Assembly (NCBI GenBank): GCA_036971475.1
Contig: JBAIZL010000008.1
Coordinates: forward strand, 4,873,501 to 4,937,500
Direction: 5' to 3'
DNA length: 64,000 nt
DNA from: Prosapia bicincta
Taxonomy: Eukaryota; Arthropoda; Insecta; Hemiptera; Cercopidae
Part shown: positions 1-29,713 of the stretch, in pieces
How positions within the stretch are numbered: position 1 is the first letter of the stretch
Layout of the letters: each line of letters starts with the position of its first letter
Made by a program: the position numbers and the translations under genes
The notes under the pieces: model-generated
Databases searched by the model: none
The model's input: the letters and a program-made list of their open reading frames with translations, nothing else
What the model was told of the DNA's origin: nothing

Positions 1-1072
1 AAAGTAAAAAGTAAAGACGCTTCAAACACTAATAATAGTATTTAAATAAACACTGGAAGGTTTGTTAAGGATCGGAAAGTTGAAACCGTATGATAACCAA
101 ATTAAAACGCCATTGTAAACAGTCTTGTTGTTGCATCAGCTGTAAAAAAACAAATGAAAGGAGGCCAGTTGCAGTCGACTCTAGTGAGAAGAAATCGAAC
201 TAAATTATAGCAACATGTGTTTTAGAAGAAGGAGAGGCCGCCATATTTTAAACAATTTTTAAAAGAAATAGGACAAGTTAGTCGAGGTATAGCGTGGGGA
301 CGCTACGAGATCGGACCTGCCATGACCAGTCAAAATTCCATTTGAAGAAATTCGTCAAAATTATACAGTTTTGTGAAGAAACTTGGCAAGATTAAACAGG
401 GATAAGTGAATTTAAAGAGTTAATACAGTGTTAATATAATTTGATGTAACTGAAAAGAAAATAAGTGTGTTAAAAGTAAAATTTAAAGAGAACGGAATCT
501 TACATAAGCGACCAGCAGAACTTCGATATTTATTAAGTTGAGTATATAGCGCTATAGAAATAAACTTTAATGGACTTTTAAGATTATAAGGAAGTAGAAT
601 TGTACATTATTAGAATATCTTGTAATTAATTAATAGTTAGTAATAAGAAACATAATCCAGTTCAAATAGTTTCGCTTTTTTGCTTATTCCAAATTTAAGT
701 TTTTCCATCAGGAAGTTATTTATTAAAACTGTTTTCTAAATTTAATCTTGTTTTTCAAAATTTATTTGATTAACAAAAGAGTTAAAAATATAGCCCATGC
801 AAATAAACCCCGAGATATTAAGAGATCTTAGAAATTAGCCTAGGGTATAAAAAACCTTGTAACTAAAAATCAAAGAAATTGAGTTTAGTATATTGTATTA
901 AAATTTGTTAAGTTTATTTTTGTTTATTGTTTATTGGGTGAATTAAAAAAAAATTGTAATAATAAAGAATTATGAATTGTTCCTGAGTAGTTTTTTTTTG
1001 TTTTAAATCGAAATTAAATATCATTCAATAAAATAATAATAATAAACCCCGTTGTCTTTTTTTATAATTATG

Positions 1073-1077
<5 letters not shown>
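1..1077 (+). repeat. LTR of the (TA)n-associated retrotransposon family, 5' end cut by window edge
   Basis: The sequence matches in order the plus-strand LTRs at 57184-58656 and 61194-62666. Shared blocks include the ACACTGGAAGG block, the GGCCGCCATATT site at 236-248, the palindrome TAGCGCTATA near 548, and the block around 780-850 with CCATGC and CCCCGAGATA. The start lies left of the window, so solo LTR and 3' LTR of a longer element cannot be told apart. It ends in GTTATA exactly at a (TA)n tract, like the LTRs of the plus-strand element. Its 3' end carries an AACCCCGTTG variant that differs from most copies. Confidence 0.85.

Positions 1078-1127
<50 letters not shown>
1078..1127. repeat. 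(TA)n microsatellite between two LTRs
   Basis: About 50 bases of uninterrupted TA lie between a plus-oriented LTR and a minus-oriented LTR of the same family. This tract appears to be the insertion target of one or both. Confidence 0.95.
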
Positions 1128-1130
<3 letters not shown>

Positions 1131-2588
1131 AAAGTTTTTATAAAACGCAATACAACGATGTTTTATACTATTAAATGAAGATATATTATTTCTATTTAAT
1201 AACCAAAACCAAAAAACTACTCAGGAACATTTCATTATTCTTTATTATTACAATTTCATCTCAACATTAAACAATACACACAAAACAAAATTTTACAACT
1301 TAACAATTTTTAACAAAATAGGTTTAACTCTTTTTTCTTTTAATTTTAGAGTTACACAATTTTAATACCCTTGGCTAATTTTACGATCTCTTAGTATCTC
1401 GGGGTTATAGCATGGGCTATATTTTTTTTTTAATTCTTAGGTTAATTAAATAAATTTTGAACAAACAATATTAAATTTTGAAATTAGCTTTAATAAATAT
1501 TTTCCGGATGGAAATACTTAAATTTTGAATATGCAAAAAGGCTAAACTATTTGAACTGGATTATTTCTTATTTCTTACTATTAATTAACTACAAGATATT
1601 CTAATGTACAAATTTAAACTTCTCTATTATCTTAAAAGTCCACTAAAGTTATTTTTATAGCGCTATTTCTCAACTTAATAAATATCAAAATTCTGCTGGT
1701 CGCTTACGTAAAATTCCCGTTCTCTCCAGTTAGACATTTTACACACTTAAATTCTTTTTTGTTTACTTCACATTATATTTCCACTGTATTATATTTTGAA
1801 ATTCACTTCTCCTTAATTTAGTTTGGCCAATCTTCTTAACAAATCGGTATAATTTTGACGAAGTTCCTAATAAATAGAATTTTGACTGGTCTTGGCAGGT
1901 CCGATCTTGTAGCGTCACCCACTCTATCTCTGACTAAACTCTAACTACGCGTCCTTAGATTTTCTTTTAAAATGTTACAAATATGGCGGCCTCCTTCTTC
2001 TAAAACACATGTTGTTATAATTCAGTTCGATTTCTTCTCACTAGAGTCGACGGCAACTGACCTACTTCCATTTGTTTTTACAGCTGTTAATGTCAACGAA
2101 CTATTTTCACCAGTTTTAATTGTGTTAACATACTGTTTCAATTTTCCGTTCCTTAACAAACCTTCCAGTGTTTATTTAATTACTATTATTAGTGTGTGAA
2201 GTGTCTTTGTGTTTTACTTTTGTAATATTTTGAATTGTGTGTGTTTTGACTGGACTTTTCCAAACATAACCTTACATTGTTTACAATCGTTTTTCACTTT
2301 TCCTTCAAGTAATTACTTATGCCCTATGTTACTAATATTTACAATTTTGTTTGAATATAATTATTATTAGATTATCTTGTTTTAAATTTTATTTTATACA
2401 ACAAATTTCTTTATGTATTTACAGTTCAAATATCTTATTTACTAATCTAGGCTTTTACCTCAATTTAGTTTCAATTTTAACCTAACCAATCTTTTAATGA
2501 ATTTCTTTTTAAATTTTGTGTGAGTTATTTCTAATATATTCTTCCAATTCTTAAATAATATTATATAGCCCATTCTATAAATGTTACA
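1128..2588 (-). repeat. Solo LTR, minus orientation
   Basis: Read on the minus strand it begins TGTAACATTTATAG and ends CTTTACA, so it has the TG...CA ends expected of an LTR, with a length of 1461 bases. It contains the conserved AAATATGGCGGCC site (1979-1991) and the ATAGCGCTAT palindrome. No internal region follows: about 50 bases of AT-rich sequence separate it from the next LTR. It is therefore most simply a solo LTR. Confidence 0.85.
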
Positions 2589-2638
2589 ATATATATTATC
2601 CTAAACTTTTAAACAAAAAATTCAAAATCAACATATAT

Positions 2639-4067
2639 TGTAATGTATTTAGAAAACTGACGCAACGGGGTTTTACTATTTTATGAAGATATATTATTTC
2701 TATTTAATAACCAAAACCAAAAAACTACTCAAGAACAATTCATTAACATTTATTATTACAATTTCATCTCAACATTAAACAATACACAAAACAAAATTTT
2801 ACAAATTAACAATTTTTAACAAAATATACTAAAATTCGATTCTTTAAATTTGAGTTACAAGGTTTTTATACCCTTGGCTATTTAAGATCTCTTGATATCT
2901 CGGGGTTTATCGCATGGGCTATATTTTTAGAAATTCTTAGGTTAATTAAATAAATTTTGAACAAACAATATTAAATTTTGAAAATGCAAAAAGGCTAAAC
3001 TCTTTGAACTGGATTATTTCTTACTATTAATTTACTACTAGATATTCTAAAATACAAATTTAACTTCTCTACTATCTTAAAAGTCCACTAAAGTTATTTT
3101 TATAGCGCTATTACTCAACTTAATAAATATCAAAATTTTGCTGGTCGCTTACGTAAATTCCCGTTCTCTCCAATTAAACAATTCACACACTTCAATTCGT
3201 TTTATTTACTTTCAAATTATATTTTCACTGTATTAACTCTTTCAATTTTCTTATTCCTGTTTAATCTGGCCAAGTTTACTCACAAAACTGTATAATTTAG
3301 ACGAACTCTTTCCAAAAAAATAGAATTTTGACTGCACAGCATTGTCTGCTATTAGAGCGTCACCACGCCATCCCCAACTCAACTACTAACTACGCGTCCT
3401 TTTTTTCTTTTAAAATGTTACCAATATGGCGGCTTTCTTCTCCAAAAAACACATATGGGTTATAATTTAGTTCGATTTCTTTTTCTTCACTACAATCGAT
3501 TGTCACACTGACCTACATCTGTTTCACAGCTGACATACCAACAAGTTTGTTTTCACCAATTTTTATTTCGTTAAACTTTGGTTGAAACCTGATTGAAACT
3601 TACTGTTTCAATTTCCTATCGTCAACAAACCTTCCAGTGTTTATTTTATTAATATTATTAGTGTGTGAAGTGTCTTTGTGTTTTACTTTTGAAATAGTTC
3701 TGAATTGTGTGTGTTTTGAGTGGATTCATAAACATAACCTTACATTGTTTACAATCGTTTTTTCACTTTTTCCTTCAAGTAATTACTTAGCCCTATGTTC
3801 CTACAGTTTACAAATTTGTTTACACATAACTATTATTAGATTATCTTATTTTAATTTATGTGTTAGGTTATTTGATATAACAAATTTCCTAATACATTTC
3901 CAGTTCAAAAACCTTGTTTACAATTCCTAAGCTTTTACCAGAATTTAATTTCAATTTTAACCTAACCAATCTTTTAATGAATTTCTGTTTAAATTTTGTA
4001 TGAGTTATTTCTAATTTATTTTCCAATTCTTAAATAATATTATATAGCCCATTCTATAAATGTTACA
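2639..4067 (-). repeat. 3' LTR of copy 1
   Basis: Apart from about 55 bases at its outer end (2639-2695) it is almost identical to the partner LTR 7054-8485. I saw only scattered single-base changes, for example CGCGTCC against CGCATCC. The outer block resembles the end of the LTR at 1-1077 instead. Confidence 0.85.
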
Positions 4068-5075
4068 ATGTCCCCTAATTTAATTTAAACAAAAAAAAAA
4101 TAATCCTAATATCTACATTACACATTTTTTTTACATTTTACAAGCTTGCTTAAATATACATATTTTTTTTTTTTTTTTTAAATTAAATTTAAATTTACAT
4201 TTATTTCCTACTTGTACATTTTATTTAATAACTACCTGAACACATTTTTATTGAGTACGTTATACCTCAACACTTTGGCTGACTTATTGTCCATTGTCTT
4301 TACCACTTTTATAATTGTCCACTTAAAAGTCATTTATACCTTCATCTGTCCACTTTCGTCCATTTATACTTAATTCTATAATACAATTTTATCTTAACTC
4401 TTTACCAATCAAATACTGAGCTGAAAACTTCAAGCTACTTGTCTTACATGGTTTATACTAGTTTAAAACTCGCATAATATTATTTCATTAATTTTATATG
4501 TTGTTATTTATTATTCTATTTACTATCTCTTTTTTCGCATCCTCCCACTATTCATCATAAATTTTTTTTTCAATTAAAATTAATTTGTCTTAACCTTGCC
4601 TCAACCTCACTTCAGTTATAAATCTATCAACTCTATCTGAACACAACTATATTAAATTTAACCCCAATTTCATATTACTATTATTTTATTATTATTATTA
4701 TTATTTTTTTTTTTTTTTTTTTAAACTCTTTATTATACTATATACTTTGTTACATATATATATATGACGGTAATTCACCTTACCTCCACTTATTAACGTA
4801 GACATTTACTTTATTTTACATATTATCGACGTTATTTATATATTTCATTTTATTTTCAAATTCCCCTTTTTCCAAATTACATTTCCCCTTTTTATATTGT
4901 TATGCTCATCCAGTTCAATTATTTTCTTATATCATTTCAGTTTATTTTGTATGAAGTTTAACATCTAATATTTTTAAAGGTTGCAATTTCATACCCTCTA
5001 TTTGATCATATCTACAGTTCCTTCGATTACACTATCCCTATATCAACGAATATAAATTTTGTTTTAATACTTATT

Positions 5076-5259
5076 TATCAACGCAGATTCTCCCTTACAA
5101 TACGACGAAGTTTAAATACACAATTACCATATTTTTATTACAACGATGCTTTAATATTTATTATCATAGATTCATATTTCTTTTATAATATATAATATAT
5201 ACGACGAAGTTCCATTATTTATCAACGCAGATTCTTCCTTACAATACGACGAAGTTTAA
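5076..5259 (-). repeat. Internal direct repeats of the LTR element, copy 1
   Basis: Two units of about 40 bases, at 5076-5115 and 5220-5259, each read ATCAACGCAGATTC...ACAATACGACGAAGTTTAAA on the plus strand. Their spacing is about 145 bases. Further ACGACGAAGTT pieces lie between and after them. Copy 2 has the same pair at 60110-60151 and 60253-60296. Confidence 0.75.
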
Positions 5260-5724
5260 ATATACATAATTTTATCTTTATTCGACGAAGTTTCTAATAA
5301 GTTATCATAGATATAGTTACCATCCCTTAAAACTTATCTCCTGCTAACGTTTTCTTATACACATAATCACCTAGAGTTTATTCATATTGCTTCCTTTACC
5401 TATATTTAATATCTCCCTTCCTATTTTATTTAAATTTTTTTATTTTTTCTTTCTTTATTTTTTTTCAAGTGTTTGTTTAATTATTAAGTCATTTCTGGTC
5501 CATTGTCATTTCCGGTTTATTTGTTATCTATCCCTCCTACATTCGCTTCCTTCTCCTAATACTTTTATATCCTGAGTCATTCCTGTTGTTACCATCTTAT
5601 TATCCTTTGTTATTTTCCTTTCTCTCGACTTCTCCTTAATACCTGTCATATTACTGCCTGTGTCTATTAATGCCTGTAAACTTGTTTCCTCTATTTAATT
5701 TCTATTCCTGGGTTTCTCATTGTC

Positions 5725-6696
5725 TTAGTATTCCGATTGACTGTGGGCAAGCTGCTCTTTTCTTGTCCCCACGCCTGTCCTTGCCTTAACACCGTTTACA
5801 TCTCCATTGTATCTTTCATCTGCTTCATAAGTTCTATTTTCTGTGTTTCTCTCATATTTAAATTCCATTTCCCATTTTCCAAACTTGAGTTGTGCCTCCA
5901 CATCCATTAACATATCCGTACCTATGATCATTTCTCTCAACAAGCTTTGTACCACTATGCATTGAAACGGATATTTAACTCCTTCCATTTCTCCTATTAC
6001 CATTTTCATTTTATTAATCTGTTCAGTCTTCCTTTTAGTTGCGGTTTGAATTGTTATATTTTTTATTGGCAGTACCTCCATCTTTCCTACTTCATTTCTT
6101 AATTTTAACTCTCCTAACTCTTCTGTGTTTTTCTTTGTTACATTTTCTACTTTCTCTACCTCTTTTTTATTAATTTCTACCACATCAGCTATTATTTCTT
6201 TTGTTTCCTCAAAATTTGTCTTAATCTTCTCCTCTAAGTCTCTTCTCATAACTCCTACTACATCATTATTCTCTGTTCTCAACTGTTCCCTCATATCCTC
6301 TATCATTCTCCTATTTTCTTCCTTTAGGCTCTCGAATTTCTTATCCAACCTATTCATTTCCAACCTACTTGAGGCAAATCCTCTGTTCATCTCTTCTCTC
6401 ATCTCCTTATTTTCCTCCTTTATCTCTCCTTTTACTTCGTTTATATTCTCCTTTAATTCCTTTTTTAATTCGTCCATCTTATCTAATTGTCTATTCATAT
6501 TCTCACTCATTTCTTTCATCTCCTCTTTTCCTTTTCGGCTCATTTCCATGAGAGATCTCATCATCTCCCTTAAATCTTCATTCTCATTATTTCCCTTTTT
6601 TTTTTGTTGGGTTTGCATAGGTGGTAGTCCCCTAGCTTCTTCTACCTCAATGTTTCTTATTGGCATATCTGTGCCTTCCATTTTTATTTCTTTCAT
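5725..6696 (-). CDS. Coiled-coil plus retropepsin-fold remnant ORF of the LTR element (copy 1, 323 aa)
   Basis: I chose the ATG at 6696 because the homologous ORF in copy 2 starts at the equivalent ATG and both continue with GTDMPI. Residues about 1-40 are conserved (EEARGLPPMQTQQ). Residues about 45-200 are a highly charged Glu/Lys/Met-rich predicted coiled coil. The last 110 residues (from GKMEVLPIKNITIQTA through IIGTDML to FGKWEMEFKYE) match the C-terminal half of a Ty3/gypsy-type retropepsin. The Asp-Ser/Thr-Gly catalytic triplet expected upstream is absent. The product may be a Gag-like structural protein of a parasitic element. No zinc knuckle is seen. Function is inferred from position and fold only. 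Confidence 0.7.
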   Translation of the reverse strand: MKEIKMEGTDMPIRNIEVEEARGLPPMQTQQKKKGNNENEDLREMMRSLMEMSRKGKEEMKEMSENMNRQLDKMDELKKELKENINEVKGEIKEENKEMREEMNRGFASSRLEMNRLDKKFESLKEENRRMIEDMREQLRTENNDVVGVMRRDLEEKIKTNFEETKEIIADVVEINKKEVEKVENVTKKNTEELGELKLRNEVGKMEVLPIKNITIQTATKRKTEQINKMKMVIGEMEGVKYPFQCIVVQSLLREMIIGTDMLMDVEAQLKFGKWEMEFKYERNTENRTYEADERYNGDVNGVKARTGVGTRKEQLAHSQSEY

Positions 6697-7030
6697 TTCC
6701 AAAATTGTCCCTTTTTCCTAGTCCCCTACAACTACCAGCTCGCCTATATTTTTTCTTTTTTTAGCTGTAAGTAAACTTATTATACACATAAACCATTTTT
6801 ATATATACTATAAACCTAGCCTTGATTCGATTCAACTCAGTGTTTAATTTTATAAAATTTTGTCTAAATCTATTTCCAGTTCAAATGGTTTTCATATAAA
6901 AAGTTCTAAATTAATTTTGATTCAAAATCCCTCTAAATAAATTTTTTTTTTTATTATAAGATATTTTATTTCTTATTAAAAACACAAACTCCTGAATAAT
7001 TTATTCTTTATTATTATTTTTCTAATAATC

Positions 7031-7053
7031 GTACCCCACGTTGGTGTGCCAAA
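7031..7053 (-). other. Degenerate primer binding site of copy 1
   Basis: Just inside the 5' LTR the minus strand reads TGGCACACCAACGTGGGGTA, a damaged version of the tRNA-Lys(CTT) complement that is perfect in copy 2. This supports the LTR boundary. Confidence 0.75.
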
Positions 7054-8482
7054 TGTAAAGTATCTATAAAACACAATACAATGTACTTTTATTTTATTAA
7101 ATGAAAATATATTATTTCTATTTAATAACCAAAACCAAAAAACTACTCAAGAACAATTCATTAACATTTATTATTACAATTTCATCTCAACATTAAACAA
7201 TACACAAAACAAAATTTTACAAATTAACAATTTTTAACAAAATATACTAAAATTCGATTCTTTAAATTTGAGTTACAAGGTTTTTATACCCTTGGCTATT
7301 TAAGATCTCTTGATATCTCGGGGTTTATCGCATGGGCTATATTTTTAGAAATTCTTAGGTTAATTAAATAAATTTTGAACAAACAATATTAAATTTTGAA
7401 AATGCAAAAAGGCTAAACTCTTTGAACTGGATTATTTCTTACTATTAATTTACTACTAGATATTCTAAAATACAAATTTAACTTCTCTACTATCTTAAAA
7501 GTCCACTAAAGTTATTTTTATAGCGCTATTACTCAACTTAATAAATATCAAAATTTTGCTGGTCGCTTACGTAAATTCCCGTTCTCTCCAATTAAACAAT
7601 TCACACACTTCAATTCGTTTTATTTACTTTCAAATTATATTTTCACTGTATTAACTCTTTCAATTTTCTTATTCCTGTTTAATCTGGCCAAGTTTACTCA
7701 CAAAACTGTATAATTTAGACGAACTCTTTCCAAAAAAATAGAATTTTGACTGCACAGCATTGTCTGCTATTAGAGCGTCACCACGCCATCCCCAACTCAA
7801 CTACTAACTACGCATCCTTTTTTTCTTTTAAAATGTTACCAATATGGCGGCTTTCTTCTCCAAAAAACACATATGGGTTATAATTTAGTTCGATTTCTTT
7901 TTCTTCACTACAATCGATTGTCACACTGACCTACATCTGTTTCACAGCTGACATACCAACAAGTTTGTTTTCACCAATTTTTATTTCGTTAAACTTTGGT
8001 TGAAACCTGATTGAAACTTACTGTTTCAATTTCCTATCGTCAACAAACCTTCCAGTGTTTATTTTATTAATATTATTAGTGTGTGAAGTGTCTTTGTGTT
8101 TTACTTTTGAAATAGTTCTGAATTGTGTGTGTTTTGAGTGGATTCATAAACATAACCTTACATTGTTTACAATCGTTTTTTCACTTTTTCCTTCAAGTAA
8201 TTACTTAGCCCTATGTTCCTACAGTTTACAAATTTGTTTACACATAACTATTATTAGATTATCTTATTTTAATTTATGTGTTAGGTTATTTGATATAACA
8301 AATTTCCTAATACATTTCCAGTTCAAAAACCTTGTTTACAATTCCTAAGCTTTTACCAGAATTTAATTTCAATTTTAACCTAACCAATCTTTTAATGAAT
8401 TTCTGTTTAAATTTTGTATGAGTTATTTCTAATTTATTTTCCAATTCTTAAATAATATTATATAGCCCATTCTATAAATGTT

Positions 8483-8485
<3 letters not shown>
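7054..8485 (-). repeat. 5' LTR of copy 1
   Basis: This 1432-base LTR has TG...CA ends on the minus strand and is flanked on its outer side by the (TA)n tract at 8486-8524. It carries the AATATGGCGGC site (7841-7851) and the ATAGCGCTAT palindrome found in other copies. Confidence 0.85.

Positions 8486-8524
<39 letters not shown>
8486..8524. repeat. (TA)n microsatellite
   Basis: An uninterrupted TA tract between the LTR element and the Penelope-like element. Confidence 0.95.
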
Positions 8525-8525
<1 letters not shown>

Positions 8526-10198
8526 TCTCGGACCTACTCAAATATACAGCTTCTGAACAAAATATTTCGGAAACATCTTTAAAATTATTATATAATGAAA
8601 ACCCCTCTACTCCTCAATTCTATATATTACCAAAGATCCACAAAAACATAATCCCTCCACCTGGTAGACCAATAATTGCTGGCTGCAATTCAGTAACGGA
8701 AAGAATTTCAGCTTTCCTCGACTCACACCTTCAACCCTTAGTAAAGAACCTTCCATCACATACCCAGGACACCAATCACTTCATAGATCGACTCTCACAA
8801 ATATCTGTACCTCTACCCCCGGTAACTATTTTGGTCACCATAGATGTCACCTCTCTCTATACCAACATCCCTCATGCACATGGCCTATCTGCAATAGAGA
8901 ATTTTCTAAACAAACGTCCAGGCAAGCCTTCTCCCACTACACCTTTTCTTGTGAACCTGACCAGGTTCATCCTCGAGAAGAACAACTTTCAGTTTGAGGG
9001 AAGGAACTACCTTCAAATAAAGGGAACAGCAATGGGTACCAGAATGGCACCATCGTACGCAAATCTGTACATGGGATTGTTGGAAGAAAGTTTTCTAAAG
9101 ACACAAACACACCAGCCATTATGTTGGTATAGATATATAGATGACATCTTCCTAATTTGGACACAGGGTGCTTCAACACTTGAGACATTTTTAGACAGCC
9201 TGACACAATTCTCCACACTTCAATTTACCTGGGAGAAATCTACATCAACCATCACCTTTTTGGATGTAGAGGTAACACTCCAGAATGGAAATATCAACAC
9301 AGGAATTCACATCAAACCTACAAACCACCTACAATATCTCCATTTCGACAGCAACCACCCAATAAACATAAAACGATCCATTCCATACAGTCAAGCAATC
9401 AGGGGTAAGAGAATCTGTTCGAATGATAGGGAATTGGAAGATTTTAATAGAAAGATATCAACAGCCTTCCAGAGAAGAGGATACCCAAAAAAACTCATTG
9501 AAAACCAAATTCATTCAGCACAATCCTCGGTTCACCATAAATCACAAACAGAACAAAATAAACTGTCTTTAATAACTGACTACCATCTTGGTCTACATAA
9601 ACTCAACAAGATATTGAGAGATGGCTTCAAAATTCTTCAAGCTTCCGTCCACACCAAAAATCTTTTCACCGATCCACCGCAAATTTGGTACAAGCAACCT
9701 CCCAACTTGAAAAACATCCTAGTACATCCTAAACTACCAGACCCTGATGCAGAGAAACCACACAAACCTCCTCATGGCTCCTTCCCATGTAATAGACCTA
9801 GATGCAAGACGTGTCCAATACACCCCTCAGCAAATAGTTTCAACAGCCAAACAACAAAAATGGTCTTCAAAATACAGGGTCATCATAATTGTACATCGAA
9901 AAATGTCATATACCAGCTACAATGTAAACTTTGCTCAGCACAGTACATAGGCCTGACCACGGATGGTCTGAATATCAGAATGAATAGCCACAGACATGAT
10001 GTTAAAATTATGAATATGGATAGACCAACAGCTCAACATGCTGCGAGTCACAACATCACAACTTTTGATGACTGCTATACCACAAAAATAATTAAATCAC
10101 TCCCCCCTGATTGCAATCCCTCAGAACTGAGAAGGTGGGAACTATCATACCAGTGGTATACCAAGTCCAGAGAATCCCCTAACCTCAACATCAGATAA
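8525..10198 (+). CDS. Penelope-like element reverse transcriptase with GIY-YIG endonuclease (5' truncated, 557 aa open)
   Basis: A single open frame runs from the edge of the (TA)n tract to a stop at 10198 without frameshift. Order of domains: a PLE motif (YILPKIHK, then GRPIIAGCNSVTERIS) near residues 35-65; RT palm with DVTSLYTNIP; GTAMGTRMAPSYANLYM; the catalytic YIDD box in YRYIDDIF; FLDVEV; a Cys-rich linker (CNRPRCKTC); then a GIY-YIG nuclease (NVIYQLQCKLC and QYIGL with downstream Arg and His). The N-terminal part and any ATG are missing, so this is a truncated copy. The linker cysteines recall the Neptune-like clade, but I am not sure of that. The frame is well preserved, suggesting recent arrival. 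It lies antisense within the cathepsin D 3' intron. Confidence 0.9.
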
Positions 10199-10421
10199 AT
10201 CCATTCATTTTTTTTTTTTTTTTTTTTTTTTTTTCCAAATAGCCTTATCTCTTTTCCCCTGACAGACTTATATAAACTATAATCACTCATATGTTCATGG
10301 AAACAATATATATATATCTTTAATCTGTGCATCTGTGACATCTGATTTCTACTCTACACAATCTGTGATTACAATTATTTTATTTCATTCTCTCATATTT
10401 CTTTTTGTGTTTTCTCTGCGA

Positions 10422-10448
10422 TTGACAAAGACCACTGTGTGGTTGAAA
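10422..10448 (+). ncRNA. Degenerate hammerhead-ribozyme-like core in PLE tail
   Basis: Order of parts: TTGACAA (consensus CUGANGA with two changes), one unpaired A, stem GACCAC / GTGGTT closed by a TGT loop, then GAAA. Hammerheads of this kind are known from Penelope-like element ends. The core changes make activity unlikely. Confidence 0.45.
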
Positions 10449-10543
10449 TATATCATTGTTTAAGTGCTTTTATGTGTTTCTATTTCAAGACTACAGAGTG
10501 GACTCTTACCAAGGTATGTCTGTCAGTCTCCTAGTCCAAAGAA

Positions 10544-10544
<1 letters not shown>

Positions 10545-10594
<50 letters not shown>
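10545..10594. repeat. (TA)n microsatellite
   Basis: An uninterrupted TA tract at the 3' end of the Penelope-like element. Confidence 0.95.
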
Positions 10595-28576
<17,982 letters not shown>

Positions 28577-29709
28577 TTTGATGTATTGCAACTTCAAACC
28601 ACAGTAAAAACCCAAACAGTTTAAAACCAAGAAACTAATAATCACACTAAAACTTGCAAAAACAAACGCCTTTGTAACATTCAAATGTCATGACTTGAGA
28701 GTTTTAGTTGTGGATTGTGGAGCTATTTCAAATTTCTCTTAATGCGCATGACCGACCTTGATAATTTTTACATTATTAGCTGACATATTATTGGAAAACA
28801 GCTGAGGTAATACTCTCCATTTTCCTTCTGTTCCATTATTACATGATTATTACCGAAATACATTTCAAATATTATATGATTAAAATATACAAAACTAACT
28901 TGTCTCTGCGTCAACAATATTTAATTTTGTAAAATTTCTATTACAAATTTTTTTAAAAAACATTTTGCTGATTCAATAATGTGGTAACAAAATTCTAATA
29001 CTTCAGAGAAACAAAGTTTATCACAAATTATTACATTAATTTTATTAATTACTTGTACAAAAATGTTTATTATTATTTATAATAAGGTTTTTAAAAAATT
29101 AGTGAAAATGGTTTTGGTAATATCATTGTTAAATAAAATTGAAATTAGTAAGTGTTTGGGGAATAGAATGAGTTTTTACAACAATGTTGGAATTCCATTC
29201 AAAATCAATTGAAAAAAAAATATTAAAATACTTCTAGTGTTATTACCATGAGAAACCTGTAGCTTGCTCTCGATATTTCTTTGGAGAACCAATTCCTGAA
29301 TTTATAAATAACCAAATCAACCTATCAATGTTTAGGCCTTTCTGGCAAATTCCAGGTACTAGGTTTTGGAGATTAATAGAACTTAATACCCCTGGTAATT
29401 CAAAACGTTAATGGCTAATGGTAACCTGTAGTCTCTCAAACTACTTTAGGGGAAAAAATAACTTAACACAGAGATATCTTTAATTTTCATACGAACATGG
29501 TGAACTACAATGTTTTACAGATTTTCTTACGTTTTTGATATATTTAGTAGTTTTTCACACAGTCTACACACTTCTCCTTGGTGCTCCAAGCAAATATCCA
29601 CTGGAAACGAGTCATCCTTTTTTTTGGCAAGACAAATAGCACAAATTTTTCTTGTTCCAAACTCTCTGGGAACTTCTTGAGGAAGGGTGTTGATGGTCCA
29701 CCAACATCT
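28577..29709. other. Upstream region of cathepsin D
   Basis: AT-rich and mostly featureless. It should contain the cathepsin D promoter, but I see no certain TATA box or initiator. The last 150 bases form part of a disrupted gene-like remnant (see 29560-29709). Confidence 0.4.
29560..29709 (-). pseudogene. Zinc-finger-like coding remnant next to the piggyBac insertion
   Basis: One minus-strand frame reads GTRKICAICLAKKKDDSF, then PVDICLEHQGEVCRLCEKLL. The metal-ligand pattern is CX2CX13CX2HX4CX2C. It ends at the TTAA where piggyBac inserted. Its partner may be the coding-like stretch at 32227-32893. The family is not recognised; a Cys-rich tail of another transposase is possible. Confidence 0.4.
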
Positions 29710-29713
29710 TTAA

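Larger units (their letters stand above)
2639..8485 (-). mobile_element. Non-autonomous LTR retrotransposon, copy 1
   Basis: The layout on the minus strand is: 5' LTR 8485-7054, a degenerate primer binding site next to it, one gag/protease-like ORF (6696-5725), noncoding DNA with internal direct repeats, a polypurine tract (read as TCCCCT on the plus strand at 4071-4076), then the 3' LTR 4067-2639. No reverse transcriptase, RNase H or integrase is seen in the 3 kb interior, so it should depend on a full-length relative. Flanks are AT-alternating on the left and a (TA)n tract on the right. The element lies in the long 3' intron of the cathepsin D gene, in the same orientation as that gene. Confidence 0.85.
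8525..10544 (+). mobile_element. 5'-truncated Penelope-like element between two (TA)n tracts
   Basis: It holds the RT/GIY-YIG frame, then a T-run (about 10208-10234) and a roughly 310-base 3' tail ending at another (TA)n tract. The tail carries a hammerhead-like core at 10422-10448. Confidence 0.8.

Noticed and set aside
3637..3930. 97-residue hydrophobic open frame, the same at 8055-8348 and partly at 33927-34154
   Set aside because: It is antisense within the LTR and identical only because the LTR is repeated. Composition is that of translated AT-rich DNA and no family is recognised.
6125..6721. 198-residue plus-strand frame
   Set aside because: It is the reverse complement shadow of the coiled-coil ORF at 5725-6696; Ser/Phe-rich runs come from antisense Glu/Lys codons.
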